The notes: a model not told the origin generated them from the sequence alone. Counted from the stretch's first letter, positions 1 through 6,557 are shown. The stretch is 27,246 nt of DNA from PALSA-607 sp036510735 (GCA_036510735.1 DATCDK010000226.1:1-27246); one strand, 5' to 3'. Made by a program: numbers and translations.

Positions 1-359
1 TCGCGCCTGGCCAGCTGAATGACGAACGCGAGGATGACAAGGCCGGCGAGCACTCCGGCCAGCCCGCGCACATTGGCCCGGTCATGCGTCCGAAGCAGCA
101 CGACGTCAGCCGCCACGGCCGCGGCAATCGAGGCGAAGGCCCCGCTGGCCTGGCCGATGGTGGTCAGGTGCGCACTGCGAAACCAGCCAATGACAAGCGC
201 AAGTTGGACGACGAGGAGTGCCGTCGCTAGCAATACCCGGCCGCTCGACGACCCAGCTAGGACAACCACGGCGAACAGCGACGTCGAGATCGCCGCGAGC
301 GCGGCCGTCAGCACGGCCCGGGCCGAAGACCCGTCGGGCGCTGCCGAAACGGAAGTCAC
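1..359 (-). CDS. Integral membrane protein, partial (C-terminus outside window)
   Basis: An open reading frame runs on the minus strand off the left edge without a stop. Translation from the GTG at 359 gives about 119 residues. They include four hydrophobic stretches: residues about 15-35 (VLTAALAAISTSLFAVVVLAG), 44-62, 82-98, and 105-119 at the edge, separated by short polar turns such as RSAH and RTHDRA. This is the pattern of a small polytopic membrane protein; I do not recognise a family. A second GTG one codon upstream (362) is equally possible as start, and no strong ribosome site is visible. It is transcribed divergently from glnR. Coding is supported by the coherent helix pattern and open frame, not by homology. 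The overlapping plus-strand frames are low-complexity Arg/Ala shadows. Confidence 0.7.
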   Translation of the reverse strand, partial: MTSVSAAPDGSSARAVLTAALAAISTSLFAVVVLAGSSSGRVLLATALLVVQLALVIGWFRSAHLTTIGQASGAFASIAAAVAADVVLLRTHDRANVRGLAGVLAGLVILAFVIQLARR

Positions 360-417
360 CACCTCATGGTCGCACCCCGCGGTGGGCCCACCTCAGGCGA
401 ACGACGGCCAGAACCGG

Positions 418-489
418 CACTTCGCATCCCAAGTGGCTGCGATTGACGGCCAACCGGGCCCAATTCACGACCACTCGGGATGCGAAGTG
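418..489. repeat. Long inverted repeat, 19-bp arms with one mismatch
   Basis: The left arm is 418-436 and the right arm 471-489. The outer 13 bases are perfectly complementary (CACTTCGCATCCC against GGGATGCGAAGTG), then one mismatch (A431/C476), then five more pairs (AGTGG/CCACT). The loop is 34 bases. It could be an operator pair, a structured RNA leader, or a remnant of a small mobile element; nothing in the sequence decides between them. It sits upstream of glnR and of the divergent membrane protein. Confidence 0.75.
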
Positions 490-549
490 GTGTCTGGGTG
501 AGGCCGGTCCGGGGGCCGAAACGCCGCGGTTACCTACGTTCACGGCGCC

Positions 550-565
550 GAAACCCGTTGGAAAC
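550..565 (+). promoter_or_regulatory. Possible GlnR-type half-site pair
   Basis: Two GAAAC pentamers are separated by six bases (550-554 and 561-565). The described GlnR box in actinomycetes is gTnAC-n6-GaAAC, so the spacing and the right half fit and the left half fits in part. It lies 125 bases before the glnR start, which would suggest autoregulation. The match is short and may be chance. Confidence 0.2.
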
Positions 566-643
566 ACTCGCACTCGTATCCTTGGCTCAGTTCGCCCGCC
601 CGCGGAACATATTCGCTGGCCCGCGAACGCCCTCAGCGTCGAG

Positions 644-670
644 GGGTGTGGCACCCAAACTGGCGAGTTT
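644..670 (+). promoter_or_regulatory. Two adjacent small hairpins before the glnR ribosome site
   Basis: GGGTG (644-648) pairs with CACCC (652-656) across a three-base loop. AAACT (657-661) then pairs with AGTTT (666-670) across GGCG and is followed by TT. The second hairpin ends six bases before the purine-rich ribosome site at 676-684. The stems are only 5 bp each, so a leader control element is a suggestion only. Confidence 0.25.
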
Positions 671-689
671 TTCGTGAGGGGAGGCCGAC

Positions 690-1472
690 GTGAGCACCCT
701 GCTGTTGCTGACCAACGCCTTGCAGCCGTCGTCTGAGGTCGTGCCCGCGCTGGGCCTGCTCTTGCACAAAGTCCGGGTCGCCCCCGCCGAGGTGTCGGCC
801 CTGCTCGACGCGCCCCCGGCTGACGCGATCCTCGTCGACGGCCGGCGTGATCTCGCCCACGCCCGGTCGCTGTGCCAACTCTTGCGGACGACGGGCGTGT
901 TCTCCCCGCTCTTCCTCGTCATGACCGAAGGTGGGCTGTCCGTCGTCACGGCGGAGTGGGGCATCGACGACGTCCTGCTCGACACGACCGGCCCCGCCGA
1001 ACTCGAGGCGCGGCTGCGGTTGGCGGCCGGCCGGCTCGAGTTGGCCGCCCGCAACATCGACGCCGAGGACGAGGTCATCCGCTCCGGTGAGTTGACCATC
1101 GACGAAGCCACTTACTCGGCTCGCCTCAAGGGTCGGTCGCTCGATCTCACGTTCAAGGAATTCGAGTTGCTGAAGTACCTCGCGCAGCACCCGGGTCGGG
1201 TCTTCACCCGGGCACAACTGCTGCAAGAAGTCTGGGGCTACGACTATTTCGGTGGCACCAGGACCGTCGACGTACACGTGCGGCGCCTGCGAGCCAAGCT
1301 CGGAACCGAGCATGAAGTACTGATTGGCACCGTCCGCAATGTCGGCTACAAGTTCGTGCTGCCTCAGGTCGAGCGGTCCGCCGGGCACAGCGAAGCCGCC
1401 GACGACCAGACCGACGACGATGCCGCCGAGATGGTGCTGCGCGACCTTCGGCAGATCCGCATCCACGACTAG
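690..1472 (+). CDS. glnR: GlnR-type orphan response regulator of nitrogen metabolism
   Basis: 260 residues. The first 110 form a receiver-like domain and about 140-225 an OmpR/PhoB winged-helix DNA-binding domain (DLTFKEFELLKYL, then RTVDVHVRRLRAKLG and the GYKF wing). The N-terminus LLLLTNALQPSSEVVPALGLLLH is the characteristic actinobacterial GlnR start. Asp50 is present in ILVDGRRDL, but the paired acidic residues of a phosphorylatable receiver are absent (LLLLTNA), as is known for GlnR, which acts without a partner kinase. In related bacteria GlnR switches ammonium transport, glutamine synthetase and nitrate/nitrite genes. The GTG start at 690 is placed by GAGGGGAGG about six bases upstream. 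It is followed by mshD after 68 bases, the same order as Rv0818-Rv0819 in Mycobacterium tuberculosis. The C-terminal 30 residues are acidic and variable. Confidence 0.93.
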   Translation: MSTLLLLTNALQPSSEVVPALGLLLHKVRVAPAEVSALLDAPPADAILVDGRRDLAHARSLCQLLRTTGVFSPLFLVMTEGGLSVVTAEWGIDDVLLDTTGPAELEARLRLAAGRLELAARNIDAEDEVIRSGELTIDEATYSARLKGRSLDLTFKEFELLKYLAQHPGRVFTRAQLLQEVWGYDYFGGTRTVDVHVRRLRAKLGTEHEVLIGTVRNVGYKFVLPQVERSAGHSEAADDQTDDDAAEMVLRDLRQIRIHD

Positions 1473-1540
1473 GTTCACGCGTCTAGGCCCATGCGCGTCA
1501 GCGACTAGGTCTGGGGCGGTCGGTCACCTAGGGTCGACGC

Positions 1541-2491
1541 GTGGCTCCTGACCTGAACCCGGACCGCGCGCCTACCCGCGTGGACGTCGTTGGCCGGTTG
1601 ACGCCAGACCAGATCGAGGCTGTCACCGAGGTTGTCGACGAGGCGACCGAAGCAGACGGCGTCCGGCCATTGTCCGAACACGTGATGCTGCATCTGCGCT
1701 ACGGCGGCGACGAGCCGGCCCGCAATCTGTTGTTGTGGCACGGCTCGCACCTCGTTGCCTACGCGCATCTCGACACGACCGATCCGGTCGACGGACCGAG
1801 CGCCGAAATGGTCGTCGCACCAGCAACCCGCCGTCAGGGCTTCGGTCGCACGATCATCACGACCGCACTCGAGTACGCGCACGGACCGTTGCGGTTGTGG
1901 GCGCACGGTGGACTCGCAGAGTCCACGTTGATGGCGGAGCACCTCGGCTTTCAGCGCATTCGCGTGCTGTTTCAACTTCGCCGATCGTTGTTCGCGACGC
2001 TGCCCCCCGTCGTCCTGCCTGATGGCGTGACGGTTCGAACATTTCAACCAGGTGCGGACGACGAGGCGTGGCTCGCCGTTAATGCGCGTGCGTTCGCGTC
2101 GCATCCGGAACAAGGGCACTGGACGCTGGACGATCTGCAACAGCGGATGGCGGAGGAGTGGTTCGATCCGGCTGGATTTTTCCTTGCAGAGAAGCAAATC
2201 GACGGAGAATCGCGGCTGATCGGATTTCACTGGACGAAGGTGCACGGCCATCGCGTTGACGAGCATGGACATGAACCGATCGGCGAGGTCTACGTGGTGG
2301 GCGTGGATCCGTCGGCGCAGGGCATGGGACTTGGTCGACAGCTGACGCTGGTCGGGCTGCAATATCTGCGGTCACTCGGTTTGCAGCAGGTCATGTTGTA
2401 CGTCGACGAGTCGAACGTGCCAGCGATCAAACTCTACGAGTCACTCGGTTTCAGTCGCTGGGACACCGACGTGCTGTTCCGCCACGACTAG
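1541..2491 (+). CDS. mshD: Mycothiol synthase (mycothiol acetyltransferase)
   Basis: 316 residues, the usual size for MshD. It catalyses the last step of mycothiol synthesis: transfer of acetyl from acetyl-CoA to the cysteinyl amine of Cys-GlcN-Ins in the cytoplasm. Two GNAT domains in tandem are visible. The N-terminal one has the acetyl-CoA loop VVAPATRRQGFGR near residue 90-105. The C-terminal, catalytically active-type one has VYVVGVDPSAQGMGLGRQL near 250-270, followed by YVDESNVPAIKLYESLGF, the classic GNAT end motif. GFHWTKVHG and EVYVVGVDP are typical of MshD. Start is GTG with GGGTCGAC upstream. It is probably co-transcribed with glnR. Its stop codon abuts the stop of the next, convergent gene with no spacer. 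Confidence 0.94.
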   Translation: MAPDLNPDRAPTRVDVVGRLTPDQIEAVTEVVDEATEADGVRPLSEHVMLHLRYGGDEPARNLLLWHGSHLVAYAHLDTTDPVDGPSAEMVVAPATRRQGFGRTIITTALEYAHGPLRLWAHGGLAESTLMAEHLGFQRIRVLFQLRRSLFATLPPVVLPDGVTVRTFQPGADDEAWLAVNARAFASHPEQGHWTLDDLQQRMAEEWFDPAGFFLAEKQIDGESRLIGFHWTKVHGHRVDEHGHEPIGEVYVVGVDPSAQGMGLGRQLTLVGLQYLRSLGLQQVMLYVDESNVPAIKLYESLGFSRWDTDVLFRHD

Positions 2492-2683
2492 CTAGCTCGC
2501 AAGAGCCACAACGCCGAGGGCCTGATCGATGGCGTCGGCGCTCAGCGTCCCCGTGCTCGCCGCCGCAACGATGATGAGTTCGCTGTAAAGGTCGATCTCT
2601 TCCAGAAACGCCGAGTCGTGGATCCGCGGGTCAAACTCGACGCCGCCTCGAGCCGACAGTGTGCCTTGAACTGAAGTGCTCAT
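2492..2683 (-). CDS. Small acidic actinobacterial protein of unknown function
   Basis: 63 residues from the ATG at 2683, chosen because GGAGGGGAC lies directly upstream. An in-frame extension to 2803 exists, but it lacks a ribosome site and reads as low-complexity sequence. The core FLEEIDLYSELIIVAAASTGTLSADAIDQALGV is soluble, acidic and helical. From memory it resembles short actinobacterial proteins with an ELI(I/V)AAS core and a terminal IDxxLGV, which have no assigned function. It converges tail to tail on mshD. Confidence 0.72.
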   Translation of the reverse strand: MSTSVQGTLSARGGVEFDPRIHDSAFLEEIDLYSELIIVAAASTGTLSADAIDQALGVVALAS

Positions 2684-2764
2684 GTCCCCTCCTGGCCACG
2701 AAATGGCAACAGCCACCACAGCCACCCCAAGGGCCAGAGCGCGACAGCGATAAATAGACGCTAA

Positions 2765-2780
2765 CCGCCCGAGTGGGCGG
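2765..2780. other. Small GC-rich hairpin in the 2684-2912 intergenic region
   Basis: CCGCCC (2765-2770) and GGGCGG (2775-2780) form a 6-bp stem with a GAGT loop and no T-run. It lies in the leader side of the minus-strand small protein. An AT-rich patch (TATTTA on the minus strand, about 2750-2755) nearby could be its -10 region. The rest of 2684-2912 shows no gene; a 75-codon frame there has no ribosome site and unnatural composition. Confidence 0.3.
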
Positions 2781-2878
2781 ATTGCATGACCTAATCGTGT
2801 CATCTACGAAGGCCGAGAAGGCCCTACGACACCCTGCTGACCACGGGCTGAGCGCAGCCCGCCGCGTTGCCGGGTCGC

Positions 2879-2906
2879 TCAGTTCGGGCGCCGAAGCTGC
2901 CGATAG
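2879..2906 (+). promoter_or_regulatory. FliA-like promoter of the Cys-rich mini-protein
   Basis: TCA at 2879-2881, a 17-base spacer, then GCCGATAG at 2899-2906. The -10 element is the classical FliA/SigD/WhiG GCCGATAA core with one change. The spacing is one base longer than the two other sites of this kind in the window. Initiation 6-7 bases downstream would fall on the ATG at 2913, implying a leaderless message. Confidence 0.5.
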
Positions 2907-2912
2907 ACCACC

Positions 2913-3107
2913 ATGCAGATCATGTACGTCGAGACGTGTCCCGACTGCGAATGTGTCGTCGTCCGCGCTCCGACAGGTGAAACCAAGCCGTCACGGTTGA
3001 TGGCCGCATGCACCGGCTGTAGCTGCCACAAGTCCTGGCAGAAGGCTCAGCTACCCCAACAGCACGGCGAGTCTGAGCAATTCACCCAGATCGCATCGAG
3101 CAGCTAG
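2913..3107 (+). CDS. Cys-rich mini-protein, putative metal-binding, possibly flagellar regulon
   Basis: 64 residues, no family recognised. It carries two similar knots, CPDCEC (residues 9-14) and CTGCSCH (33-39): CxxCxC twice, spaced about 18 residues, as in small zinc-ribbon or metal-binding proteins. The tail (QLPQQHGESEQFTQIASSS) is polar. There is no ribosome site before the ATG, which fits the leaderless start predicted from the FliA-like element ending seven bases upstream. It converges on the gene at 3120-3392 with 12 bases between the stops. A second ATG three codons in is possible. It could still be a chance frame; the paired Cys motifs and promoter argue against that. Confidence 0.5.
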   Translation: MQIMYVETCPDCECVVVRAPTGETKPSRLMAACTGCSCHKSWQKAQLPQQHGESEQFTQIASSS

Positions 3108-3119
3108 GCGCTACACCGA

Positions 3120-3392
3120 CTACGACAAGAAGTCGCGCAGGGATCGCTGGACGACTCCGCTCAATGCGGCCAGCGCCGCGCGGTAGGCCACGTCGTCCGC
3201 TAAGTCATCGCCGAGTTGATCGGCCACGAGCGGGTCGATGTCGCTCGACGCGGTCGGCCCCGCGATGGTGGCGGAGATGCCAGCCGATACCGAGTCCACC
3301 GCATCGAGGTGCTCGACAGCGGCCGCGTGGGCCTGCTTGTACGTGAGCAACCTGGTGTCCTCGTCGTCGAGGTCGACGCGCGGCCGGATCAC
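3120..3392 (-). CDS. Small protein translationally coupled to flgN
   Basis: 90 residues from a GTG at 3392 that overlaps the flgN stop codon by four bases (GTGA), so translation is probably coupled. The longer in-frame reading up to 3551 only shadows flgN. The product is acidic and largely helical: LDDEDTRLLTYKQAHAAAVEHLDAVDSVSAGI, then a GPTASSDIDPL linker and DDVAYRAALAALSGVVQRSLRDFLS. There are no membrane segments, cysteines or catalytic motifs. I do not recognise a family. Position after an FlgN-like chaperone suggests a flagellar assembly or export role, but that is inference. Confidence 0.62.
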   Translation of the reverse strand: MIRPRVDLDDEDTRLLTYKQAHAAAVEHLDAVDSVSAGISATIAGPTASSDIDPLVADQLGDDLADDVAYRAALAALSGVVQRSLRDFLS

Positions 3393-3820
3393 ACCTGCAC
3401 CTGGAATGTTGCTGTCCGCAGTGCAGCTAAGTTCCGTTCGCTCGTGACGCACGCCTCGCGAAGCGCGCGTTGGTTGGCTTCCGCCAGGGTGGTGACCTCG
3501 TTGATCAAGGTCCGAAACGCGGTTCTGTGAGCGTGGAACAACTCTGTCCACGGCGTCGGCGCGACGGCGGCGAGATCGGACAGCGTCGCGCCGGGGGGCA
3601 GGCCAAGTTCGGCCGCCAGGGCGTCGACCTCAAGCGCTCGGGTGATCTCGACGAGTTGAAGTTGCTCAAGGACGAGGTCGACTTCGTGAGTCGACCGGGC
3701 GAGCCACCGAATGCTGCCGGCGCGCAGGAGCAACCGTTCCGAGTCGAGCTTGAAGAGCAGCAGGTCAAGGAGCTCGCGCTCACGCCAGAGGGTGTCGGAG
3801 ACCTCGGCAAAGCCGGACAC
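3389..3820 (-). CDS. flgN: FlgN-like flagellar export chaperone
   Basis: 143 residues, almost entirely helical, with no signal peptide. LWRERELLDLLLFKLDSERLLL followed by heptad-like Glu/Leu segments and AEANQRALREACVTSERNLAALR is the long antiparallel coiled-coil pattern of FlgN (PF05130). In the known family FlgN binds the hook-filament junction proteins FlgK and FlgL in the cytoplasm and delivers them to the export gate. The start is GTG at 3820, with AGGAGG five bases upstream. A FliA-like promoter lies 50-75 bases upstream on the same strand. The next gene overlaps its stop by four bases. flgK and flgL are not in the window. The assignment rests on fold pattern and flagellar context. Confidence 0.65.
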   Translation of the reverse strand: MSGFAEVSDTLWRERELLDLLLFKLDSERLLLRAGSIRWLARSTHEVDLVLEQLQLVEITRALEVDALAAELGLPPGATLSDLAAVAPTPWTELFHAHRTAFRTLINEVTTLAEANQRALREACVTSERNLAALRTATFQVQV

Positions 3821-3872
3821 GTTGCCTCCTTTGCTTTCTGCACGTCCCTGTTAGATCCGGAGTTGAGTCACC

Positions 3873-3897
3873 ATCGGCAGGTCGAGCGGCAGCCTGA
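3873..3897 (-). promoter_or_regulatory. FliA-like promoter of flgN
   Basis: Read on the minus strand: TCA (3897-3895), a 16-base spacer, then GCCGAT (3878-3873), with TCAGG as the fuller upstream element. The same TCAGG-N14-GCCGA arrangement occurs before flbD. It sits about 53 bases before the flgN start, a normal leader length. Confidence 0.6.
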
Positions 3898-4064
3898 GTC
3901 CTCCTCTCGGGTCTTTCGCCTCCCAAAGCCCCAATCCCATTAGCGCAAACGGGCCATCCGGCCCCGTGCTGGTTGTCTGCCCGGACTAGTCACTCGTGAC
4001 CGTTTCGAGGCTCATAGTCCATTTGGAGTCAAGGAAACCCTGGTTCCACGGCGATGACTGTCTT

Positions 4065-4973
4065 ATGGCAGCCAACGGCACGACGGCAGTGACTCCTCAA
4101 GGCACGAGATCGGAGAATCCTCAGGTCGGGCATGCCTGCGACGACCTCGTGCGTGAGCATCTGCCTCTGGTGGGCTACCTGGTGGCCGAAGCAGCGAGCA
4201 AACTGCCGGGCCACGTCAGCCGTGACGATCTGAGCTCCGCGGGCATGATGGCGCTCGTCCAAGCCGCCCGCGCCTTCGACTCAGCTCGCGGTGTTCCGTT
4301 CGCGCGCTACGCCAGTGTGCGGATCCGCGGGGGCATCATCGACGAGCTTCGCGGCCACGACTGGGCCAGCCGATCGGTTCGCATCAAGGCACGGCAACGC
4401 GGGACGGCGGAGGAATCGCTCGCAGCGCTCCTTGGCCGGCACCCCACCCAACAAGAACTTGCCGACCACCTCGGCGTTTCCCGTCTTGAGCTGTCGTCTG
4501 TCGAGGGCGACGTGCATCGTTCGGTGGTGTTGAGCCTGCAAGGTTTCGCTGAGGCGGGCACGCTCGAAGGGATGCTGCCCCACCAGGACGCAGGCCCCGA
4601 GGAGCAGCTGCTCAACCGCGAACGCGAGTTCTTCCTGCTCAACGCGGTCGCTGCGCTGCCGGACCGGCTGCGCGTCGTGATCCAGGGCTACTTCTTCGAA
4701 GAGCGGCCGATGGCGGAGATCGCCGACGAGCTCGGCGTTACCGAGTCGCGGATCTCGCAGATGCGTGCGGAAGGCCTTGCGCTGTTGAAGGACGGCATGA
4801 CCGCGATGCTCGCGCCGGAGCAACTGCAGACCGGGGATCGCCCGGACGGTTGCGTTGCGCGCCGCAAGGCGGCCTACTACGCAGCGATCGCCGCGAGCTC
4901 GTCGTATCGCGCCCGCATGAGCATGTCCGAGCAGGCGCAATCCATTAAGCGCGGTATTTCTGGCGCTGCGTGA
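4065..4973 (+). CDS. fliA: FliA/WhiG-type sigma factor (sigma-28 family)
   Basis: 302 residues from the ATG at 4065; an in-frame GTG at 3996 would add 23 unlike residues and has no ribosome site. Region 2 is DLVREHLPLVGYLV to RDDLSSAGMMALVQAARAFD, followed by PFARYASVRIRGGIIDELRGHDWASRSVR, the FliA-family 2.3-2.4 signature. Region 3 is HPTQQELADHLGVS. Region 4 is LPDRLRVVIQGYFFEERPMAEIADELGVTESRISQMRAEGLALLK with its helix-turn-helix. After region 4 there is an unusual tail of about 60 residues (RRKAAYYAAIAASSSYRARMSM). The family directs RNA polymerase to late flagellar genes, or to sporulation genes (WhiG) in streptomycetes. FlgN, FlbD and PilZ neighbours favour the flagellar role. It is divergent from flgN. 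Confidence 0.92.
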   Translation: MAANGTTAVTPQGTRSENPQVGHACDDLVREHLPLVGYLVAEAASKLPGHVSRDDLSSAGMMALVQAARAFDSARGVPFARYASVRIRGGIIDELRGHDWASRSVRIKARQRGTAEESLAALLGRHPTQQELADHLGVSRLELSSVEGDVHRSVVLSLQGFAEAGTLEGMLPHQDAGPEEQLLNREREFFLLNAVAALPDRLRVVIQGYFFEERPMAEIADELGVTESRISQMRAEGLALLKDGMTAMLAPEQLQTGDRPDGCVARRKAAYYAAIAASSSYRARMSMSEQAQSIKRGISGAA

Positions 4974-4983
4974 CCCACCTTTC

Positions 4984-5010
4984 TCAGGTCCGGACTTCCG
5001 CGGCCGAAAG
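4984..5010 (+). promoter_or_regulatory. FliA-like promoter of flbD
   Basis: TCA (4984-4986), 16 bases, then GCCGAAAG (5003-5010); the upstream element reads TCAGG as before flgN. It lies 11 bases after the sigma-factor stop and 83 bases before the flbD ATG. I recall a similar TCA-N15/16-GCCGAA motif described for FliA-dependent genes of Actinoplanes. Confidence 0.6.
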
Positions 5011-5092
5011 GGACTCTGACCACGCGATGTAGGTCATCGAAGACTGGGCCGGCAGCCGCCGGTGAGCGCCGGTCGCGGACGGAGTAGGTCAC

Positions 5093-5377
5093 ATGATCGT
5101 CTTGACCCGGCTCAACGGGCCGTCGTTCGCGCTGAACCCCGACCTGATTGAACGTGTCGAGGCCAACCCCGACACGGTCGTCGTGCTGATCGGGGGCGCG
5201 AAGTACCCGATCGCCGAATCCGTCGAAGAGCTGCTCGAGCGCGTTCGTGACTATCGAGGCCGGGTCATCGCCTCGGCACACGCCGCAGAATTCCCCTCGG
5301 CCCAGCCCCCGGCGTCCGACTCATCGTCGAGTTCGGACCGAGTGTTGCGGATCCTGCCGAACCCCGGCTCCGAATAA
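5093..5377 (+). CDS. flbD: FlbD-family flagellar protein
   Basis: 94 residues. The first 60 (MIVLTRLNGPSFALNPDLIERVEANPDTVVVLIGGAKYPIAESVEELLERV) match the short FlbD family (PF06289) throughout: the IxLTRLNG start, the N-P-D-LIE strand and the ESVEEL helix. The remaining 30 residues are a Ser/Pro/Asp-rich tail not found in the shortest members. FlbD genes sit in flagellar operons of Gram-positive bacteria and spirochaetes, often before motA; the biochemical role is not settled. This protein is unrelated to the Caulobacter FlbD activator. The ATG is supported by GGAG ten bases upstream. It follows the sigma gene and precedes the PilZ gene by 76 bases. Confidence 0.9.
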   Translation: MIVLTRLNGPSFALNPDLIERVEANPDTVVVLIGGAKYPIAESVEELLERVRDYRGRVIASAHAAEFPSAQPPASDSSSSSDRVLRILPNPGSE

Positions 5378-5453
5378 AAAACCCTAAAGTCCTTGTCTTG
5401 ATCGTCCGCGGTGCCGACACGGTTTTCGTGAATCGCAGCCGGGTCGACGCACG

Positions 5454-6101
5454 ATGACGTCCGTCGGCGGCCACCCGCTCGCGCAGACGCTCACGCCGAA
5501 CGCGCCGGTACTGATCCGCGTCGGCAATCAGCACGACCGCGAGTACACGTCTCGTATCGAGGACGTGGAGATCGACGCGATCACCATCAACTCACCGGCG
5601 GGCGCGAGTGCGGCGCTACTTGCGAGCGGCTCCCGCGAGGTCGATCTTTCGTGGCTGTCGCCGCGCGGCCGGTATGAACAGCGTTGCGTCGTGGTCGAGC
5701 ACGCAGCGGGTGGCCAGAAGCAGTGGCGGCTTCGGCCGGTACGACGGGCGGTCCTGATCCAGCGACGCCGTTACGTTCGAGTCGCCGCGCAGGTACCTGT
5801 ACAGGTCGTGGTCGAGGGTCTCGAAGTACCCGGACGCACCGTCGATGTCTCCGAAGGCGGCTTCCGAGTCAGGTTGCCGCGTCAGGTGATTCCCGAACTC
5901 GCGTACACGACGGTGATGGCGAAAGTCGGTGGCGTGCAAGTCGCGGTGTCGGGCTATGTGCTGCGAACCAGCGATGCACCGCCGGACAGAACAGACGCCG
6001 TGATCGCGTTCGATGCCGGAACTGGTGAAGTCGAAGCGATCCGGCGCTTCGTTCTCAACGCCCAACTACGGGCAAGGGCCGCACGCGCAATGCGCGACTA
6101 G
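5454..6101 (+). CDS. PilZ-domain c-di-GMP receptor (YcgR-like)
   Basis: 215 residues. Residues about 1-98 form a YcgR-type N-terminal beta-barrel (PilZN-like). The PilZ domain follows with both c-di-GMP contact motifs: RRRYVR near 102-107 (RxxxR) and DVSEGG near 132-137 (D/NxSxxG). The family binds c-di-GMP and, in flagellated bacteria, slows or reorients the motor by touching FliG/MotA. Placement directly after flbD in a flagellar block supports motor control. No clear ribosome site precedes the ATG; GGGTCGACGCACG is the best candidate. The C-terminus is basic (RARAARAMRD). Its stop lies 20 bases from the convergent ATPase gene stop. Confidence 0.88.
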   Translation: MTSVGGHPLAQTLTPNAPVLIRVGNQHDREYTSRIEDVEIDAITINSPAGASAALLASGSREVDLSWLSPRGRYEQRCVVVEHAAGGQKQWRLRPVRRAVLIQRRRYVRVAAQVPVQVVVEGLEVPGRTVDVSEGGFRVRLPRQVIPELAYTTVMAKVGGVQVAVSGYVLRTSDAPPDRTDAVIAFDAGTGEVEAIRRFVLNAQLRARAARAMRD

Positions 6102-6120
6102 CAATGCTTGCACCGCGCGA

Positions 6121-6522
6121 CTAAGCGCCGCGAACGAGTTCGCACCACACCGTCTTTGCCGCATCGGTCTGGTCGATACCCCACGCTTGACCCAGAATCT
6201 GCACCATCTGCAAGCCACGGCCGGTGGTCGCCTCATTGGAAAGCCGTCGCATCGATGCGTGCGCGAGCGGCCGACGGTCAGTGACCGCAACTCGAATGTG
6301 CGAAGCATCATGAGAAATGCTCAGTACAAACGGCGTGCCCGCGTGAACGACTGCGTTCGTGGCGAGCTCGCTGACCACCTGCGTGACCGGCCATGCGTCG
6401 TCCGTCGCGCCGCCGGCCTCGAGCACGGAGTTCGCAAAATGGCGCGCCTGCGCAACGCTGCTAGGGCCGCCATCGAACTCGACGTGGGTTTCCTCCACAC
6501 CACTGATCCTACGCGCGATCAT
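6121..6522 (-). CDS. RsbW-type ATP-binding protein (GHKL anti-sigma-like kinase)
   Basis: 133 residues, the size of a single HATPase domain. The N box is VTQVVSELATNAVVHAGT (Glu52, Asn56, His60), G1 is VTDRRP (Asp82) and the G2 lid is ATTGRGLQMVQ (Gly101-Gly103). In actinobacteria such proteins bind and inhibit alternative sigma factors or phosphorylate anti-sigma-antagonists; many orphan copies are uncharacterised. No sigma factor or antagonist gene adjoins it, so the partner is unknown. The nearest sigma gene is the FliA-type one 1.1 kb away. The start at 6522 has GCGAGG close upstream. A sigma-B-like promoter lies in the divergent spacer but reads the other way. Confidence 0.85.
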   Translation of the reverse strand: MIARRISGVEETHVEFDGGPSSVAQARHFANSVLEAGGATDDAWPVTQVVSELATNAVVHAGTPFVLSISHDASHIRVAVTDRRPLAHASMRRLSNEATTGRGLQMVQILGQAWGIDQTDAAKTVWCELVRGA

Positions 6523-6557
6523 TGCCTCGCTCTCTCATACGGGTGCACGTTCGGCCC

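Larger units (their letters stand above)
360..689. other. Divergent intergenic region upstream of glnR
   Basis: This stretch of 330 bases lies between the two divergent starts and contains no convincing gene. It holds a near-perfect 19-bp inverted repeat (418-489), a pair of GAAAC boxes 11 bases apart (550-565), and two small back-to-back hairpins just before the glnR ribosome site (644-670). I could not find a -10/-35 pair with normal spacing for glnR. The AT-rich patch near 606-614 is the only weak candidate. Confidence 0.6.

Noticed and set aside
19..736. Plus-strand frames in the first 740 bases
   Set aside because: They are Arg/Ala/Pro-rich shadows of the minus-strand membrane protein and run through the intergenic inverted repeat and the glnR start.
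1467..1510. Duplicated CGACTAGGT around the glnR stop
   Set aside because: Nine bases repeated once in a short spacer; too short to separate from chance.
2773..3000. 75-codon plus-strand frame
   Set aside because: No ribosome site, unnatural composition, and it overlaps the promoter and start of the better supported mini-protein.
3393..3551. Upstream extension of the small gene downstream of flgN
   Set aside because: It is an out-of-frame shadow of flgN, and the GTG overlapping the flgN stop is the natural start.
5384..5420. TAAAGTCC followed by GCCGACAC before the PilZ gene as a FliA promoter
   Set aside because: The spacing is about 20 bases between the two elements, too long, and no TCA lies 16 bases before GCCGAC. 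PilZ is more likely read from the flbD promoter.
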